64,000 nucleotides of DNA. It comes from Dreissena polymorpha (Eukaryota > Mollusca > Bivalvia > Myida > Dreissenidae). The stretch lies in the NCBI RefSeq assembly GCF_020536995.1, contig NC_068356.1, forward strand, positions 82,972,683-83,036,682. The letters are read 5' to 3'. Numbering within the stretch: position 1 is the first letter of the stretch; the number at the start of each line of letters is the position of its first letter. A program made the translations under genes and the position numbers. Shown piece by piece: positions 33,035 through 44,929 of the stretch. Under the pieces are notes generated by a model. It saw only the letters and a list, made by a program, of their open reading frames with translations. It did no database searches and was not told the origin of the DNA.

Positions 33035-33965
33035 CTTTGCTAGGGCCTCAATCGTTAAAATACACAATAGTTATGGTATAAAATTACTGATCTGTGTTAG
33101 ACCACTACAGTACGCATAGTCAATGGTAGAATAGGCATAGTTGTAAACACACATTTTTGTCTCAAATAACGGTTCTTCATTAATCGATTACCTATCGACG
33201 AAAAAAGCAATTTTTAATTGTATGCAAACTTTACTGTGTGTGACTTAAACGAATGCAGCGATCACGTACCGTGCAGTTTTCATTGTATTGTAATAATTAT
33301 TCACCTAGGTACGATACTTTCACTGATGTTTAAAGTCCCCGTTCGCTGAGATATATATGGGCAGAATCGTAAGAAAATTTGTTTTTATTGAGGATATCAC
33401 TGACAATCCAGTTGAAATCGGTTGAAAACAGACAATATAGCGATTTTTATTTTGGCGTCGAGTACGGTAGAGTACGAAAACGACCTAATTAATATTCATG
33501 ATTCGACACTTTAATTCAAACATAAACAAACAAAATTGCGGATACGGGCGAATTTAGCGGAGAGAAGGTAAGAACAAATGCAAATACATCTGTTACAGAC
33601 GGAAACTGAGTTGCAGCGCTACGTTTTTGCTAAATCTATGTATTTATCTTTTATATGCTAATAATGTTTAGCGAAAGCTAAATATAGATATAATTTGCAT
33701 AACTCGCGACGCTGCAATGATTTTCGCCTATTGAATGTTTTTATGATCATTTATATATTATTTTATCGATTCAAAACCGATTATGACCATGTTTTCAATG
33801 TCAACCTTGATAAAAAATATATTTCAATGAATTTATGTAAAGTTTATTTCTCGATATACGATTTATATGCAAAACAACGATCTATTCATTTACGATGAAT
33901 TTCGTTCAGAATTTATCGCTCCACTTCCCGAATTGACTGATATTGTTCAAAATACTGATTATTCA
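33035..33965. repeat. Local duplication, copy 2, interrupted
   Basis: Homology to copy 1 runs from gctagggcctcaatcgttaa to gatgtttaa near 33,332 and resumes near 33,895 with cgttcagaattta. Between them lies about 550 bp absent from copy 1. Confidence 0.65.
33333..33893. mobile_element. Insertion of about 550 bp, family unknown
   Basis: It is recognised by comparison with the empty copy at 32,540-32,570. It begins agtccccgttcgctgagata and is AT-rich with only short chance frames. No clear inverted repeat or poly-A tail was seen. The start resembles a common molluscan repeat, but this rests on recall only. Confidence 0.45.
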
Positions 33966-34321
33966 AACAAAATGTTAATTAACGTTGTTGTAAAAAAATT
34001 ACTAATGCAACCTGAAAGATTGATTCGATAACGAGTGTGTATCTGCACGAAATCAATAATTTGACGCTTTACGAAGTTTTAATTTGACTTAGTCTGATTA
34101 CAATACAACAAAGTTGAATGAAACGAAACGTCATAATAAGAAATTAATTAAGCTAAGAGAAATAAATGCATTTAAACAAATAATGATCTAAATAAAAAAT
34201 TAAAAAGCTCATGAAAATTTAAATAAATACCTTCAAGAATTATTTTGCAAATTTGAGTAATACTACTAAGTATAGTTATAATGAAGAAGCTAAATAATTG
34301 GTGACAAATAATGATTTTAAC

Positions 34322-34560
34322 GATTGATCAACCGATAACGTTAGATGAAGTTAGGAATGCATTTCAGCGCGTAAAACGTAACAAAGCAGCGGTTTTATAT
34401 TTTAAAAGAACATTTTTTCGAATGTTTTGTTATTTTATCTAATCACTCGTGTGACATCTTTAACAGCATTTCAGTTTCTGGAGATTTAACCGATAAGTGG
34501 ACAGAAGGCATTGTTTACAACCGTTTTACACGAACGTATCGAAGTGCTTTGTGAAGATAA
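34322..34560 (+). mobile_element. LINE reverse-transcriptase fragment
   Basis: The frame reads IDQPITLDEVRNAFQRVKRN then KAAVLYF, the region just before the first RT block in CR1-related LINEs (usually EVRxAIxxxKxNKAxGxD). Following frames are broken. It is a small degraded piece; relation to the LINE piece at 39,233 is possible. Confidence 0.5.
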
Positions 34561-34694
34561 TATAAAGAAGTGAAACTCCAGCTGCTGGAGCAGTATTGAA
34601 TTCTAATTATATATAATTAGTTGGTCCATTATTTAAGGCAACTGACCGATTGCCAAAACAGTACAAAACATCACAATACAAAACGACATAAACA

Positions 34695-34800
34695 CATATA
34701 AGAATAAAGCTGGGGTCACTGCCTTGGAACGGTCAATGCAAAGCATTGGGGGTTTAAACCGGTTTAAGAGCGCTCAACCTCACACTTGGCCCAGCAATAT
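34695..34800. repeat. Molluscan interspersed repeat fragment
   Basis: The text ggggtcactgccttggaacg followed by gtcaatgcaaagcattgggg and ggtttaaaccggttt resembles a repeat I recall as common in bivalve genomes. No coding sequence. Confidence 0.4.
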
Positions 34801-35608
34801 TCATGATACATGTAAGTGTAAATAATATTTAACCTCATAGAATTGTAACTTAAATAAATAATTAATTAAAGGGAATTGAAACGTATTCAATTTATTTACG
34901 ATTTAATTACTCAATGGTAGGAAAGATACCAGAGCAAGAGAGTTACTTTTTCAGGAACGATGAAATGAAACTACGAACAAGTGTCAACTACATTCCTTCT
35001 TTATAGAAAAAGATTTACGAATAAAGCGTTATGAAGTTAATATTTCAGATAATCATCGCGCAAATACAGGAAGAAGCAGCAATAATGGGTGTAAAAGATC
35101 CATATTACATAGCTTGGTTGTTTATGTGACTACTAAAAATAAATCAATCAAGAAACGCCTGTCAGAGAGAAAACACAATAAAAAGTGAATGCTTTAAACT
35201 AAATGACTTATGCATGTAGATTAAAATAGTGTAAGTATGAAGCGATGACGTCACAAAAATCTATGTAGCCAGGAACAGAGAAAGAATATTATATGACGTA
35301 ATTGACAAGCGAAGACACGAAGACGTGAACAAAATCCAGGGGTAGAGCTGTAACATAAAAATAAAAATATTAAAGGGGCGGTACTGTAATATTGAATCAC
35401 TAATAAAACTAGCTTAGGAAATTAAATATTTAAGAATCAAACGTTTAAAATGGTAATTCCATTAATGATTCCAAATTTTAAGAGAAGAAAGATACAGTGA
35501 ATCAAAAACCAACAAGCACGTGTTTTTAAGTACGTTAACATCATATCTTTTTGATAAAAATTAGTTTATTAAATTGAAAAGTTAAATATAAACGTTTTCT
35601 TTAAGATA
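34800..35608. other. AT-rich stretch without a recognised gene
   Basis: Nothing assignable on either strand; possibly further degraded retroelement DNA. Confidence 0.4.
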
Positions 35609-37540
35609 TTTTAATTAGCGAACGCGCTTCAAAATATCTCCATAAAATGATGGTTGGGAAATTCCATTAGTTAAATGCCATTTTAAAGAAACATTATATT
35701 TAGAAATTAAATCACCATACTTGAGTGAAATTTAGCGAATTTACTTCTAAGGTTATGATACAAAAAACCTTGTTTTAGCAATTTCTTCGTTAATATACGA
35801 TTACGATCATTAAAATCTTTTATACATGAACATGCTCTGGCATAACGTACCAACTGCGAAATGTAAATACCATAGGACGGACCTTTAGGGATGTTGCCAT
35901 CTAGGAACGGAAAATTCACAATTTCAAAGTTAAAGTCGTCCCGTTTGTCGTATAAACTAGTTTTAATCATATTATTATTAATAGTAAGATGTAAGTCTAA
36001 ATACGCAGCGTCTGTATTGGATTGACACGATCTATTTAAGACTAATTCGTTCGGGTAGATTTTGTGAATATATTGTTCAAAGAATGGGTTATCTAAATTA
36101 AGTTTGTCATCAATATACCTACTAGTAAGGTTAAAACATTGAATTAAATCTAGTTGTTTAGTTTTAGATAATTCTAACATAAAATCGCTTTCATAACAGT
36201 ATAAAAAAGATCAGCTATAAGTGGCGCACAATTAGTACCCAAAGGAACGCCGATAATTTGTTTAAATATTTTTCCATTTAATTCAACGAACAAGTTATCC
36301 AGAAGAAAAGTAAGTGCTGCACAAAAGTCAAGACAAGTCCAAATGATGTAATTATCTAATATCTGATTAGTTAAAAAAAAGCCGTTTTAGTGTTTAAAAC
36401 TAGATATGAACATTTCTCTCTAGCAAAAGTTGTTTCAATCAAAGAAACAAGTTTGGATTTTATTAAAGCGTGAGGAAGCGTTGTATATAGTGTAGAAAAA
36501 TCATAAGTGCTTACTAGTGACACCTTATATTTTTTCTTTTCAATTTTATCAATCACTTCTAAGGAGTTTTTTATTGACCAAAATAGGTTAATATTACTAT
36601 TTTCATAAACTGTATTACAATATTTAGCTATATGATAGCTAATAGCACTCGATGCAGATGTAAGATACACTGATAATTGCTTGGTGGTACAAGACACTGA
36701 ATTAGCGATAAAGAATTGGCAATATGTTCGGCAATTATTTCTTTAGGTTGCTTATTGTAATCACAATATGAAGTAGTTTGTGAAAGTTCTTGTGAAATAG
36801 TTTGAACATAAAACACTCGTCATATTATTATAACATTATTAGCAGCCTTATCTGCAGGAACTATGACGAATTTAGATTTTAAGTCTTCAAGCAATTTACA
36901 GAGATTGTGTTATTAAATTTAGGTGAATGTGGTAAGGCCAAAGGATTTGTATTATAAAAATGTATTTTATTCAAGGCCATAATTAATACTTTTGTTTTCC
37001 ATTCATTGAGTGCAGTAATTTCAGCAGTTTCCTTTCTGCACCATTTAGTGCAATAATCCTGTAAAAATGTTTCGATTTTCTTAATGCAGTCATCAAAATC
37101 AACAGAAATAGACAGTCTATACTTAGGGCCTCTGCGTAGTAAATTTCTTAGGTTTTTATCTTTAAAGAAATTAAGGTCCCCAATAATAACACGTCCAACT
37201 GGACCATATATATATTTTAATCTAGAACAGTCACATGATATAGGACAATATCTTATTACATTAATATCTATAGAAATAGAATTATAATTTAAAACGATAC
37301 TTCTAACAGGTTTACTATATTTGTAGCAAACAAGTGGTGATTCAGTATTGCGGAAATACGGGGGTATCAACCGACGCACATTTTTAGCATTGAATATTTT
37401 TTTGAAGGTCAATTAAATCAAGACCTTTGTTACAAAACTCAATTTTGATACGATTTCTAGTTTTGTTATGTGCACTTTCAATAAAAGGTTTTAGTTTTAT
37501 AATTTGGCGAAACCACCTATCTCGTAGTTACATTAATACA
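35609..37540 (-). mobile_element. Reverse-transcriptase retroelement fossil, Penelope-like (tentative)
   Basis: Minus-strand pieces appear in order: an N-terminal region (RIKIEFCNKGLDLIDL; YGPVGRVIIGDLNFF; NLLRRGPKYR), the RT palm (YDFSTLYTTLPHALIKSKL), the catalytic strand (SRYIDDKLNLDNPFFEQY) and a C-terminal part (SLYDKRDDFNFEIVNFPFLD; GIYISQLVRYARACS). The F-S-T-L-Y-T-T-L-P and Y-I-D-D motifs resemble Penelope-like RTs (usually LYTNIP and YIDD). No GIY-YIG nuclease domain was seen. Several breaks interrupt it. Confidence 0.7.
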
Positions 37541-38095
37541 CATTGCCAATTCAACATACATAAAAGCGTAAAAGGCAGCTTGTCAGATTATTGTCTGTAA
37601 AATTCTCTATAACCTGCAGAACTCTCAATTGATGAACATACAAGTTTACTTTATAAATACAGAGAATGTATAAGAATCTAAGTATAAGAAAGGTCTTAAC
37701 AAGGTTTCTAAAAATAATAAAAAAACAATACCGCTTCCAGCCTCTGAAGGCTGAAAATATAACAACATCGACGCGTGCATCATATTCTGAATACTTCAGT
37801 TGTACTGTCGATCTAAGACAGGGGGGGGGGGGGATAATGTCCCACATTCTTTTTTTCACTGTTTGTAGAAGATTTAGAGCTTATTGACAAGACATCACTT
37901 TGTCTGGTCTAAAAATATAAACGACATAACCTTAATGTTATTGCTATTTACGGATGACATGGATATTTAAGGCAAATCACTAGAAAAAGTACACAACCAT
38001 TTACATAACACATACATGTAATTCAATTCTTGGGGGCCCATTGTGAACACTTAAAAAACAAGTGATGTGTTTCTGAAACACTATATCCCCATATA
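37541..38095. other. Non-coding stretch with a poly-G run
   Basis: A run of about 13 G lies near 37,820. No gene seen; frames here are chance. Confidence 0.45.
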
Positions 38096-38480
38096 TTTGA
38101 CCTTTGACCTTGAATGTTGACCTTGACCTTGACCTTTCACCACTAAAAATGTGCAGCTCCATGAGATACACATGCATGCCAAATAACAAGTTGCTATCTT
38201 CAATATTACAAAAGTGTACATTAAATGAGCGATTTTGACCAATATATTTGACATTTGAGCTTGACCTTTCATCGCCACTTAAAATATGCAGCTCCATGAG
38301 ATACACATGCATGCCAAGTATGAAGTTGCTATCTTCAATATTGCAAAAGTTATTGGAAATGTTAAAGTTTGCACAAACAAGCAAACCAACACACCAACAA
38401 ACAAACCAACAAGCCAACAGACAGGGCAAAAACAATACGTTCCCCACTATAGTGGTGGTGGGGGGGGTGGGCATAAAAAT
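38096..38480. repeat. Two-unit TGACCT-bearing repeat with CCAACAAA tail
   Basis: The phrase tgcagctccatgagatacac followed by atgcatgccaa occurs near 38,152 and 38,286, a period of about 134 bp. The first unit begins with clustered ttgaccttgacctt half-sites. The array ends in (ACCAACAA)n and a poly-G run before gggcata. Confidence 0.65.
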
Positions 38481-38635
38481 AATGGTTTTTCGCAAACGGG
38501 GTAAATTCGGCAAGATGAGAAATGGACATATAATGGTCAAAATATTACATTCGTCGATAATTTCAATGATCAAGGCACTGTTACTTATTACACTGTTTTA
38601 CTTTAAATTAGGAACATTTGGTTGGAAAAGCCCTT

Positions 38636-39150
38636 AAAGGGGCCTTTTCACAGATTTTGGCATTTTTTAACTTATTCATTAAATGCTTTATATCGATAAA
38701 TGTAAACATTGGATCGTAAAAGCTCCAGTAAAAAATCAAGAATAAAATTAAAAAAAGGAAAAGAACATTGCCCGGACCAGGTTTCGAACCAGTGACCCCT
38801 GGAGTCCTGCCAGAGTCCTGAAGTAAAAACGCTTTAGCCTACTGAGCTATTCCGCCGAGTACGTATACTTGAAGTATTTTATAGCTTATATAAGCAATCT
38901 TCGTAGTTTCACAAAATTTAACGACAAAAACAGAACTCTCCAAATTATTCAATCGTTTCGCGTTGCAACGCTTTATAATTTTTAGGTTTTAAAATCGTCA
39001 AAAGATGCATATAATGGCTATATTAGACCATGGTAAATGTTCAGTATTACTGTTTCCTAACAAATATCATAACTAAAACGAAAATTTGCGAATCTGAAAC
39101 AACTTTTTTCAATTTTGTCAATTTACCAAAGCGTGAAAAGATCCCTTTAA
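38636..39150 (-). mobile_element. Composite element: terminal inverted repeats around a tRNA-like segment
   Basis: The ends aaaggggccttttcac and gtgaaaagatccctttaag are inverted copies. Inside, on the minus strand, is a pseudo-tRNA (nt about 38,772-38,860; tagctcagtaggcta as A box, ctggttcgaaacctgg as B box). It shares its tail with 13,900-14,050 and 29,480-29,620 and its other half with 25,018-25,301. A DNA-transposon-like frame carrying a tRNA-derived SINE is the simplest reading. Confidence 0.7.
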
Positions 39151-39224
39151 GGCTATGCATACTTCATATATAAATGCTAGAAGTACGGTCTTAAGCCGAA
39201 ATTATTTTGTCAGTTGTTTGCTGA

Positions 39225-39605
39225 TTTGTTTGGTCTATTTTTTGCTATGCCTCTGAAATATGGGGTTTAAATAAAACAAAAGAGATCGAACGCATTCATT
39301 AAACATTTTGCAAAAGATTGTTAACAGTAAAAATTAACACAAGTTATGCCACAGTATATGGTGAATAAGAAAGACACACGTTATATTTAAACAGATATTT
39401 ACAAAGAGTCAAACATTGGTAAAACATTTGTAACAGTAAAAATATTATTATAAACACTGTGTATATCCAAGACTTAAATGACTGTAAAAAAGAATGCAAC
39501 AAATGGGTTGCAAACGTTTAACAATTGTTAAACAATTACAGATTTTCCCAATGTTTTGAAAATGTGAATAAAGCTTATAGTAATTCTTTTATATGTGCAT
39601 TTTAA
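39225..39605 (+). mobile_element. LINE ORF2 C-terminal fragment
   Basis: The frame reads SEIWGLNKTKEIERIH, FCKRLLTVKINTSYATVYGE, LYLNRYLQRVKHW and CKKECNKWVANV, with stops in between. This is the post-RT region (YGSEIWG...KEIERIH...FCK...YGELGR) of CR1-related LINEs. It is a short degraded remnant. Confidence 0.6.
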
Positions 39606-40480
39606 TGCAGAATTAGTGGCACTTCTAAGCAGGAATGGTTTGGTAATTTGAATATCAGTTATATTCTATATATAGAATATTTAAAACTACTTTTGAATAT
39701 GATTACTACTTGGATTTATTGCTCAACAGTCTGTGTTAATGCCTAGTAGAATTATTGATTTCTTCCCACCCATTAAGAATTCAGACAGGAATATACTCAC
39801 GCAACAATAAAACTCGTGAATGACGTCAATGTTTTTGTTGTTATCTCCGGGAAATAGAAGGAAAATTCCATTTCATGTCATGCTACCATTAACTAAGACA
39901 ATAAATACATAAAACGTATGTATTACACTAAACCACTAATCCACATGTCGTTAAGTAGTATAGCTTATTGACATCAACATGTACATTAAAAAATATTTGA
40001 TGTATGTACATATGTAAAGGAAAACTTAAGTATACGCTATTCTATTTTAAATACCACCTATTGAAATTAATAGTTTATGTTCTTCCTTTGAAATTAGACT
40101 ATTCAGCACATTCAAGTAATTGATATTATGTGAACTATTTGTTTTCTTTGTTGCTTGTTGGTATTTGTGTCAAAATTATACAATCTATACCATAATGAAT
40201 GAAAAGTAATAGTATTATTTTTCTTGTTATTAAAATTGTTATTCTTTTCTCCTCTTATTTTGTTTCTAAAATCCATTGAAATCAAACTCATATACATATT
40301 GTATTATTGATTGTGTTACCATATTTCGATACTTACACGTGAAATTATTACATGTGTTATTGAATGTATTACAGACGGTGTACATATGTATAGGTCTTAA
40401 TGTAATATCTGTTTTTACTTTTCTATATATTTGCTCCGAGAGGTCATATTTATATGACATGTGATCAAGGAAATGATACA
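39606..40480. other. AT-rich stretch without a recognised gene
   Basis: Only short chance frames on both strands. Confidence 0.45.
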
Positions 40481-40485
40481 GTTTA

Positions 40486-40800
40486 AAAAGCCGAAGAGGC
40501 TCTCTCAGTAGGTAAAGCGCCGAGCTACAAATTAAAGGACCTCAGGTTCGATCACCGACCCGCAAACATAACTTGTGTGAGGAGTAGTCACGAACTCCTT
40601 TCTACGATGGTTCTCTCCCACCTCTGATTTTAGTAGGGCATTTGTCGATTACTGGCATAGATATGTTCAACCAGCTTACCCGGGGAAAGTATGCGCTGGT
40701 TCACTGATCGCAGTGATATGATTGAAATACTATCGGCAAACATATCAAAAAGGACGGAGAAGAGAGCTGAATGACTATGAGGCTTAAAGTTTTATTTTAA
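40486..40800 (+). repeat. tRNA-derived SINE, second family
   Basis: The pseudo-tRNA head (gctctctcagtaggtaaagc as A box, caggttcgatcacc as B box) is followed by a body with ggttctctcccacctctgat, ggcatttgtcgattactggc and acccggggaaagtatgcgct. The body differs from the other SINE-like repeats in the window. The tRNA part lacks a paired acceptor stem. Confidence 0.7.
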
Positions 40801-41830
40801 AGAAAGCAGCAAGATCTAGTTAATTTTAAAGATAATAATACGGTTAACGTTTTTCGATTTGCAATTTCCTCAAAAATGCAACAGACACAGATTTGGAAAG
40901 AACTGAACAAATCCAAGACTGAGCCAATCAAACATTTGTACTTTCCTACGTTTTCTTTCCCTTTTTTATAAACCAACCCTATTTAAAATGCCTCAATTAA
41001 CTATATTAAGGCGTATGACAATGAAACATATACATATACATAACTATATTAAATGTTTAGACAATTTCTTTGAATTGGATGCGACGATGCAAAATAGAGA
41101 TTAACAAACGACATAAAGGGAAAGGTTACAATCATTCTTTGTTGTATGTAATAAAACGCTGATTAAACACAGACTTATAAATGAGTAAAAACGCGGAATA
41201 CTCAATTAAGAAAAATCTTATTTAAATGTATTATCATATGACGTCATACAAACATAAAGCGCATTTTTTGAAAGATGATGAAATTACAATCAACAATAAA
41301 ACTATTTTTTCATAATCCAAATTGTGCAAACACAATACACATAACATTGGTCATAAGTAATAAATATATAGATTTTAATTTATCTTAAGAATTCGAACAT
41401 GTATTATGCTCTATAAGGCTGTTTATCGAATAAATTCCGACAATGATGAGTCCAATTAATAGTGGTTTAACAATTCAAAATTTCTATGTACAATATTGTA
41501 GTTTCATTGCTTTTAAAACCTAGTATATAATTGGGAAATAATCGTTTTTAAACAAACAACAAACACATCTGATTGTGTTTTTAGGACAGTTTAACGCCTG
41601 ATACAACAAGGCATGTGAATATCTAAGCAGTATAGCCTTATCAACCATATTTTTCATTCGAAATGTGTCCAGAAAATGACCAAAAAATAAAGAAAATTCA
41701 TGCAGTATCGCTGCTTTAGTGTATTTTACATATTGTAATAATTCCCATTTCACATATTGTAATAATCACTTTCTTGGACCCTTCGTGTCACATATCATCC
41801 CACTGCCCCCCCCCCCCCCTCCTGGTTGGC
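40801..41830. other. 3' flank of spastin copy B
   Basis: No gene. Similarity to the copy A flank (5,931-6,664) is visible from about 41,320. A run of about 13 C lies near 41,807, just beyond the spastin stop codon. Confidence 0.5.
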
Positions 41831-41994
41831 TCACATGCTCATGTCTCCAAAGTCTTTGTTCCAATCGAGATACTTATTCAGGGTCTTCGCCTCAACGCTG
41901 CTGCGAATCTTCTGTACGGAGACTTGGAAGTCAATCAGACTGATGGGCCGCACGCTCCCAAGTGGCACCTCCTTTACCTCTTGAAACGACATTC
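41831..41994 (-). CDS. SPAST: Spastin B last exon, complete C-terminus
   Basis: After a CTTAAG|GA acceptor it reads MSFQEVKEVPLGSVRPISLI, DFQVSVQKIRSSVEAKTLNK and YLDWNKDFGDMSM followed by TGA. It matches the human spastin end ([37 protein letters not shown]). This C-terminal helix packs on the AAA core and is characteristic of spastin and its relatives. The exon is intact, unlike copy A. Confidence 0.88.
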
Positions 41995-42618
41995 CTTAAG
42001 CGAAGTCAATGAAAGAATAAACTAAAGAAATAAAAATCACATTCATTTTTTAATAGAGCGCGTTAAAGAAGAAGCAAGATAAAGGATTAATCAATTTAAT
42101 TTTCTCGAAGTTAACATAAAAACTTTATCAAGTTTGTAACAGTTAAGTATTTAAACATAGTAGCATTAGTTTTCATAAAATTACATGCAATATTAAAACA
42201 TATCAGTGAATTAATATTTCATCACCCCATTGTGACAGCATGACTTTGCCAAATAGTTTATAGTTTAAACATATGTATCTCTAACGGAAAATACTTTGTT
42301 AGGATATATAGGCAGCTTTTACGCAAACTCACATGCAGTACAATTTTACATTAATTAATGTGCATCATTGTACAAGTCCATAAATTCTTAGACTTATACG
42401 ATGCTGTACCATATTATATTGTATTGAAACTTTACAAAGTATTACTTTTATAAGAGACTAACTTAAGGAAAATAAAAGTCCCAACGTGTGATTTACAGAT
42501 ACTATAAACAAACTTTTTTTCTTAATGTTAGATTCAATAGAACATTGGAATTCAGATGTCTACTAATTTAAGTGTTTTACAGTGGATTTTTTGTTAATTG
42601 GATACAAGCTTAGTGTAC

Positions 42619-42693
42619 CTTCTTCTAACAGGGCCGAGGGCAGCATCCTTGGCTAGACTGTTCAGATCACTGCCAGAGTACCCCTCAGTGAGT
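42619..42693 (-). CDS. SPAST: Spastin B exon: GYSGSDL region
   Basis: It reads [20 protein letters not shown] then PVRR. The acceptor is TTTAG|ACTC. The donor (AAG|GTACAC) lies four bases off the copy A position, and the resulting phase does not fit the last exon, so the true donor is uncertain or damaged. Confidence 0.8.
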
Positions 42694-43203
42694 CTAAATA
42701 ATATACAAACTGTCATTTTTCTGACTAGAGTTTTTAATTAAAAAGTAACTGTTACGGAATTGTGAAAAAAACATTATGCTTGTTTTAAATAAAATTTGTT
42801 TAGTTCTTATGTTGCACCACTCACTTAGTGTGTGCTGATGTTCTTGGATTGATAACTTCGAAAGTGTACGTTTATTTCTGCAATGCTAATGATGTTTGTA
42901 CATTATTACTCAATTTAAATAAAATTAAGTTTAGGAAAATAAATGAATCTCAAATTGATACTTCATGTAATATAAAGGTAACACTTTATTGATAGTTGTA
43001 AAAACACAACAACATATATACATATTTAACTTAGATGTATGCATTTCTAAAGAAATGTGGTGATTTAGTATCAGAAAACTGACAATAATTTTGGGCATCG
43101 TTTTTGGATACCATATTTAGCGATAAAAGAAAACAATTATGGTCAATGCAAATAAAACTTTTTTTGAATTTTGGGCCCGATTGCACACGTCGTTATGACT
43201 TAC

Positions 43204-43326
43204 TCAGCAAGCTTTTCGAGGTCCCTGTCTGACAGCGGGTTGTTGTGTTTGCCCAAGACATGTCTCAGAAGTTCGAGCCTCATCTCTGCATTTGGCATAC
43301 TAACATACACACGCTTGCTGAAACGC
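43204..43326 (-). CDS. SPAST: Spastin B exon: RFSKR region
   Basis: The 123-nt exon reads RFSKRVYVSMPNAEMRLELL, RHVLGKHNNPLSDRDLEKLA and E. The acceptor is TTCAG|GCG and the donor GCTGA|GTAAGT. It has the same length and phase as copy A and is open. Confidence 0.88.
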
Positions 43327-43581
43327 CTGAAGGAGGAAAAAATATATTCTTAATAAGCTGTTTATGTCTCCAATTTTACTAATGTTCTATCATAAGTTCA
43401 TTTAAGTATTGAGCTTGATTCCTAAATAATAATAATACAATGTAATGAACGCATTACGCCTTGATATACCATGATGGTAAAACAATGTTTTTGAGAAAAG
43501 ATTGTTATAAAAAAAGGATACAAAACTAAAAAAAATTATGTATCTTCTGTTATGGTAAGGGTAAGCTAATGTTGCTCAAAC

Positions 43582-43654
43582 CTAAGCACAGCATCATCAA
43601 GCTCCTAAGGTCTGTTGGTGGCCACCATTATAAGAACACGATCCTCGGAGGAAT
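43582..43654 (-). pseudogene. SPAST: Spastin B exon: TNRP sensor region with in-frame stop
   Basis: It reads DSSEDRVLIMVATNRP, then TAG (43,605-43,607), then ELDDAVLR. Human has Gln at the stop position, so CAG to TAG is a likely path; copy A has TGG. The stop falls before the arginine-finger region and would remove about a third of the AAA domain. Confidence 0.85.
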
Positions 43655-43669
43655 CTGCAACCTGTAAAC

Positions 43670-44300
43670 AGGAGACTAACCAATCAATATGGGATGAAAG
43701 TTCACAGTAAACAGGGGACCAATACTTAAATACGGGTAGAAAGTTCACAGTGAGCAGAGAGCCAACACTTAAATACAGGGTGAAAGTTAACTGTTAGCAG
43801 GGGATCAGCATTTTAATATGGAGTGAAAGTAAACTGTTAGCAAGCGAGCAACAATTCAATATGGGGCAACAGTAAATTTAAAAAAACGAACCCACACGTC
43901 GGGTAAGAGTTACGGTACATTATATGAAGGGGACTCACACTCATATTAGATGAAAGTACATTGAAAGCAAATAACCAACATTTCAGTTTAAGATGAAATT
44001 ACACCCTGAACGGGCCAATTCCTTAATGGGGTGAAAGTATACTATAAGCAGACTTGCATATAAAGTACACGTCAATATGAGATGAAAGTGCAATGTGAGC
44101 AAACGACCAATACAATAATATTTGGTGAAAAAATCCCTGAGAGCAATAGACCACTACTTCAATCTTGGTTGAAAATACGCTAAAAGCAAGGCGAACAAAT
44201 TGTCTTTATGGGATGCAGTACACTATATGCAAGAAAGTAACCCTTCAATACGAGACGAAAGTATATTATAATTAGGGGAACAATACCTTACAGAATGTTG
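43670..44300. repeat. Degenerate minisatellite in spastin B intron
   Basis: Units of about 45 bp with the theme accaatacttaaatatggg then tgaaagttcacagtaagcag. The same theme fills the matching copy A intron (9,390-10,080), so the array predates the block duplication. Confidence 0.6.
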
Positions 44301-44438
44301 CACAAGTAAGCACCATTTTGAGATACACATTTATGTTTAAACATTTTCAATCCCACCAAAGTTGCAAACATGCAAATCCATAACTAATATAAATAGTAAA
44401 AAAAACGTAAATATTAAAACCGTTCTGCATCAAACTAC

Positions 44439-44534
44439 CAACCCCATCAAACTGGAGTAGGAACTCAGTTTTGAGTCGTCTACTGGCATCATGCTCCCCC
44501 TGCTGACGCTCACTCAGGATGGAGTCAACCTCAT
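44439..44534 (-). CDS. SPAST: Spastin B exon: Walker B (DEVDS)
   Basis: The 96-nt exon reads [20 protein letters not shown] then [13 protein letters not shown], matching human [32 protein letters not shown]. It supplies the Walker B acidic pair. The acceptor is TGCAG|ATGAG and the donor GTTG|GTAGT. Its length is a multiple of three with equal flanking phases, so its loss in copy A does not shift the frame. Confidence 0.88.
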
Positions 44535-44838
44535 CTGCATGCAAACTTAGCTTATATTAACTGATACATTGCTTTATTCACTCGTACATCCGCGAATTAC
44601 ACAGAATTATTATTTGCCTGTCTTTTTCCTTTATTTGTCCATTAAACATTATTTCATTCATTTAATATTAACATAACTAGCATATTATAACATTTAATAA
44701 TTTATGAACATTTATCTTTACTAGACTTGCATACTTAATACAGCCTCAGATAGGATTACAAATGAATTTAGTGACTAAATTGTAAAAAAAATTAGGTTAC
44801 CAATGCTTACTCTGCAACCAGTGTTTTCATTGACATAC

Positions 44839-44914
44839 CCATGAAGACGACTAAGGGTTGAAGCTTCTTGGCGACAGCGAACATGGCTTTCACCAGATTC
44901 TCATCTTCACCATA
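44839..44914 (-). CDS. SPAST: Spastin B exon: post-Walker A helix
   Basis: The 76-nt exon reads YGEDENLVKAMFAVAKKLQP then LVVFM. The acceptor is AATAG|TATGG and the donor CATGG|GTATG, identical in layout to copy A. The frame is open. Confidence 0.83.
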
Positions 44915-44929
44915 CTATTGAATATACAA

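Noticed and set aside
38001-38573. 190-codon minus-strand frame
   Set aside because: It spans a two-unit TGACCT-bearing repeat and a poly-G run; both strands are open because of composition.
38636-39150. Functional tRNA gene near 38,772-38,860
   Set aside because: A and B boxes are present but the spacing is stretched and the ends do not form an acceptor stem; it lies inside a repeat.
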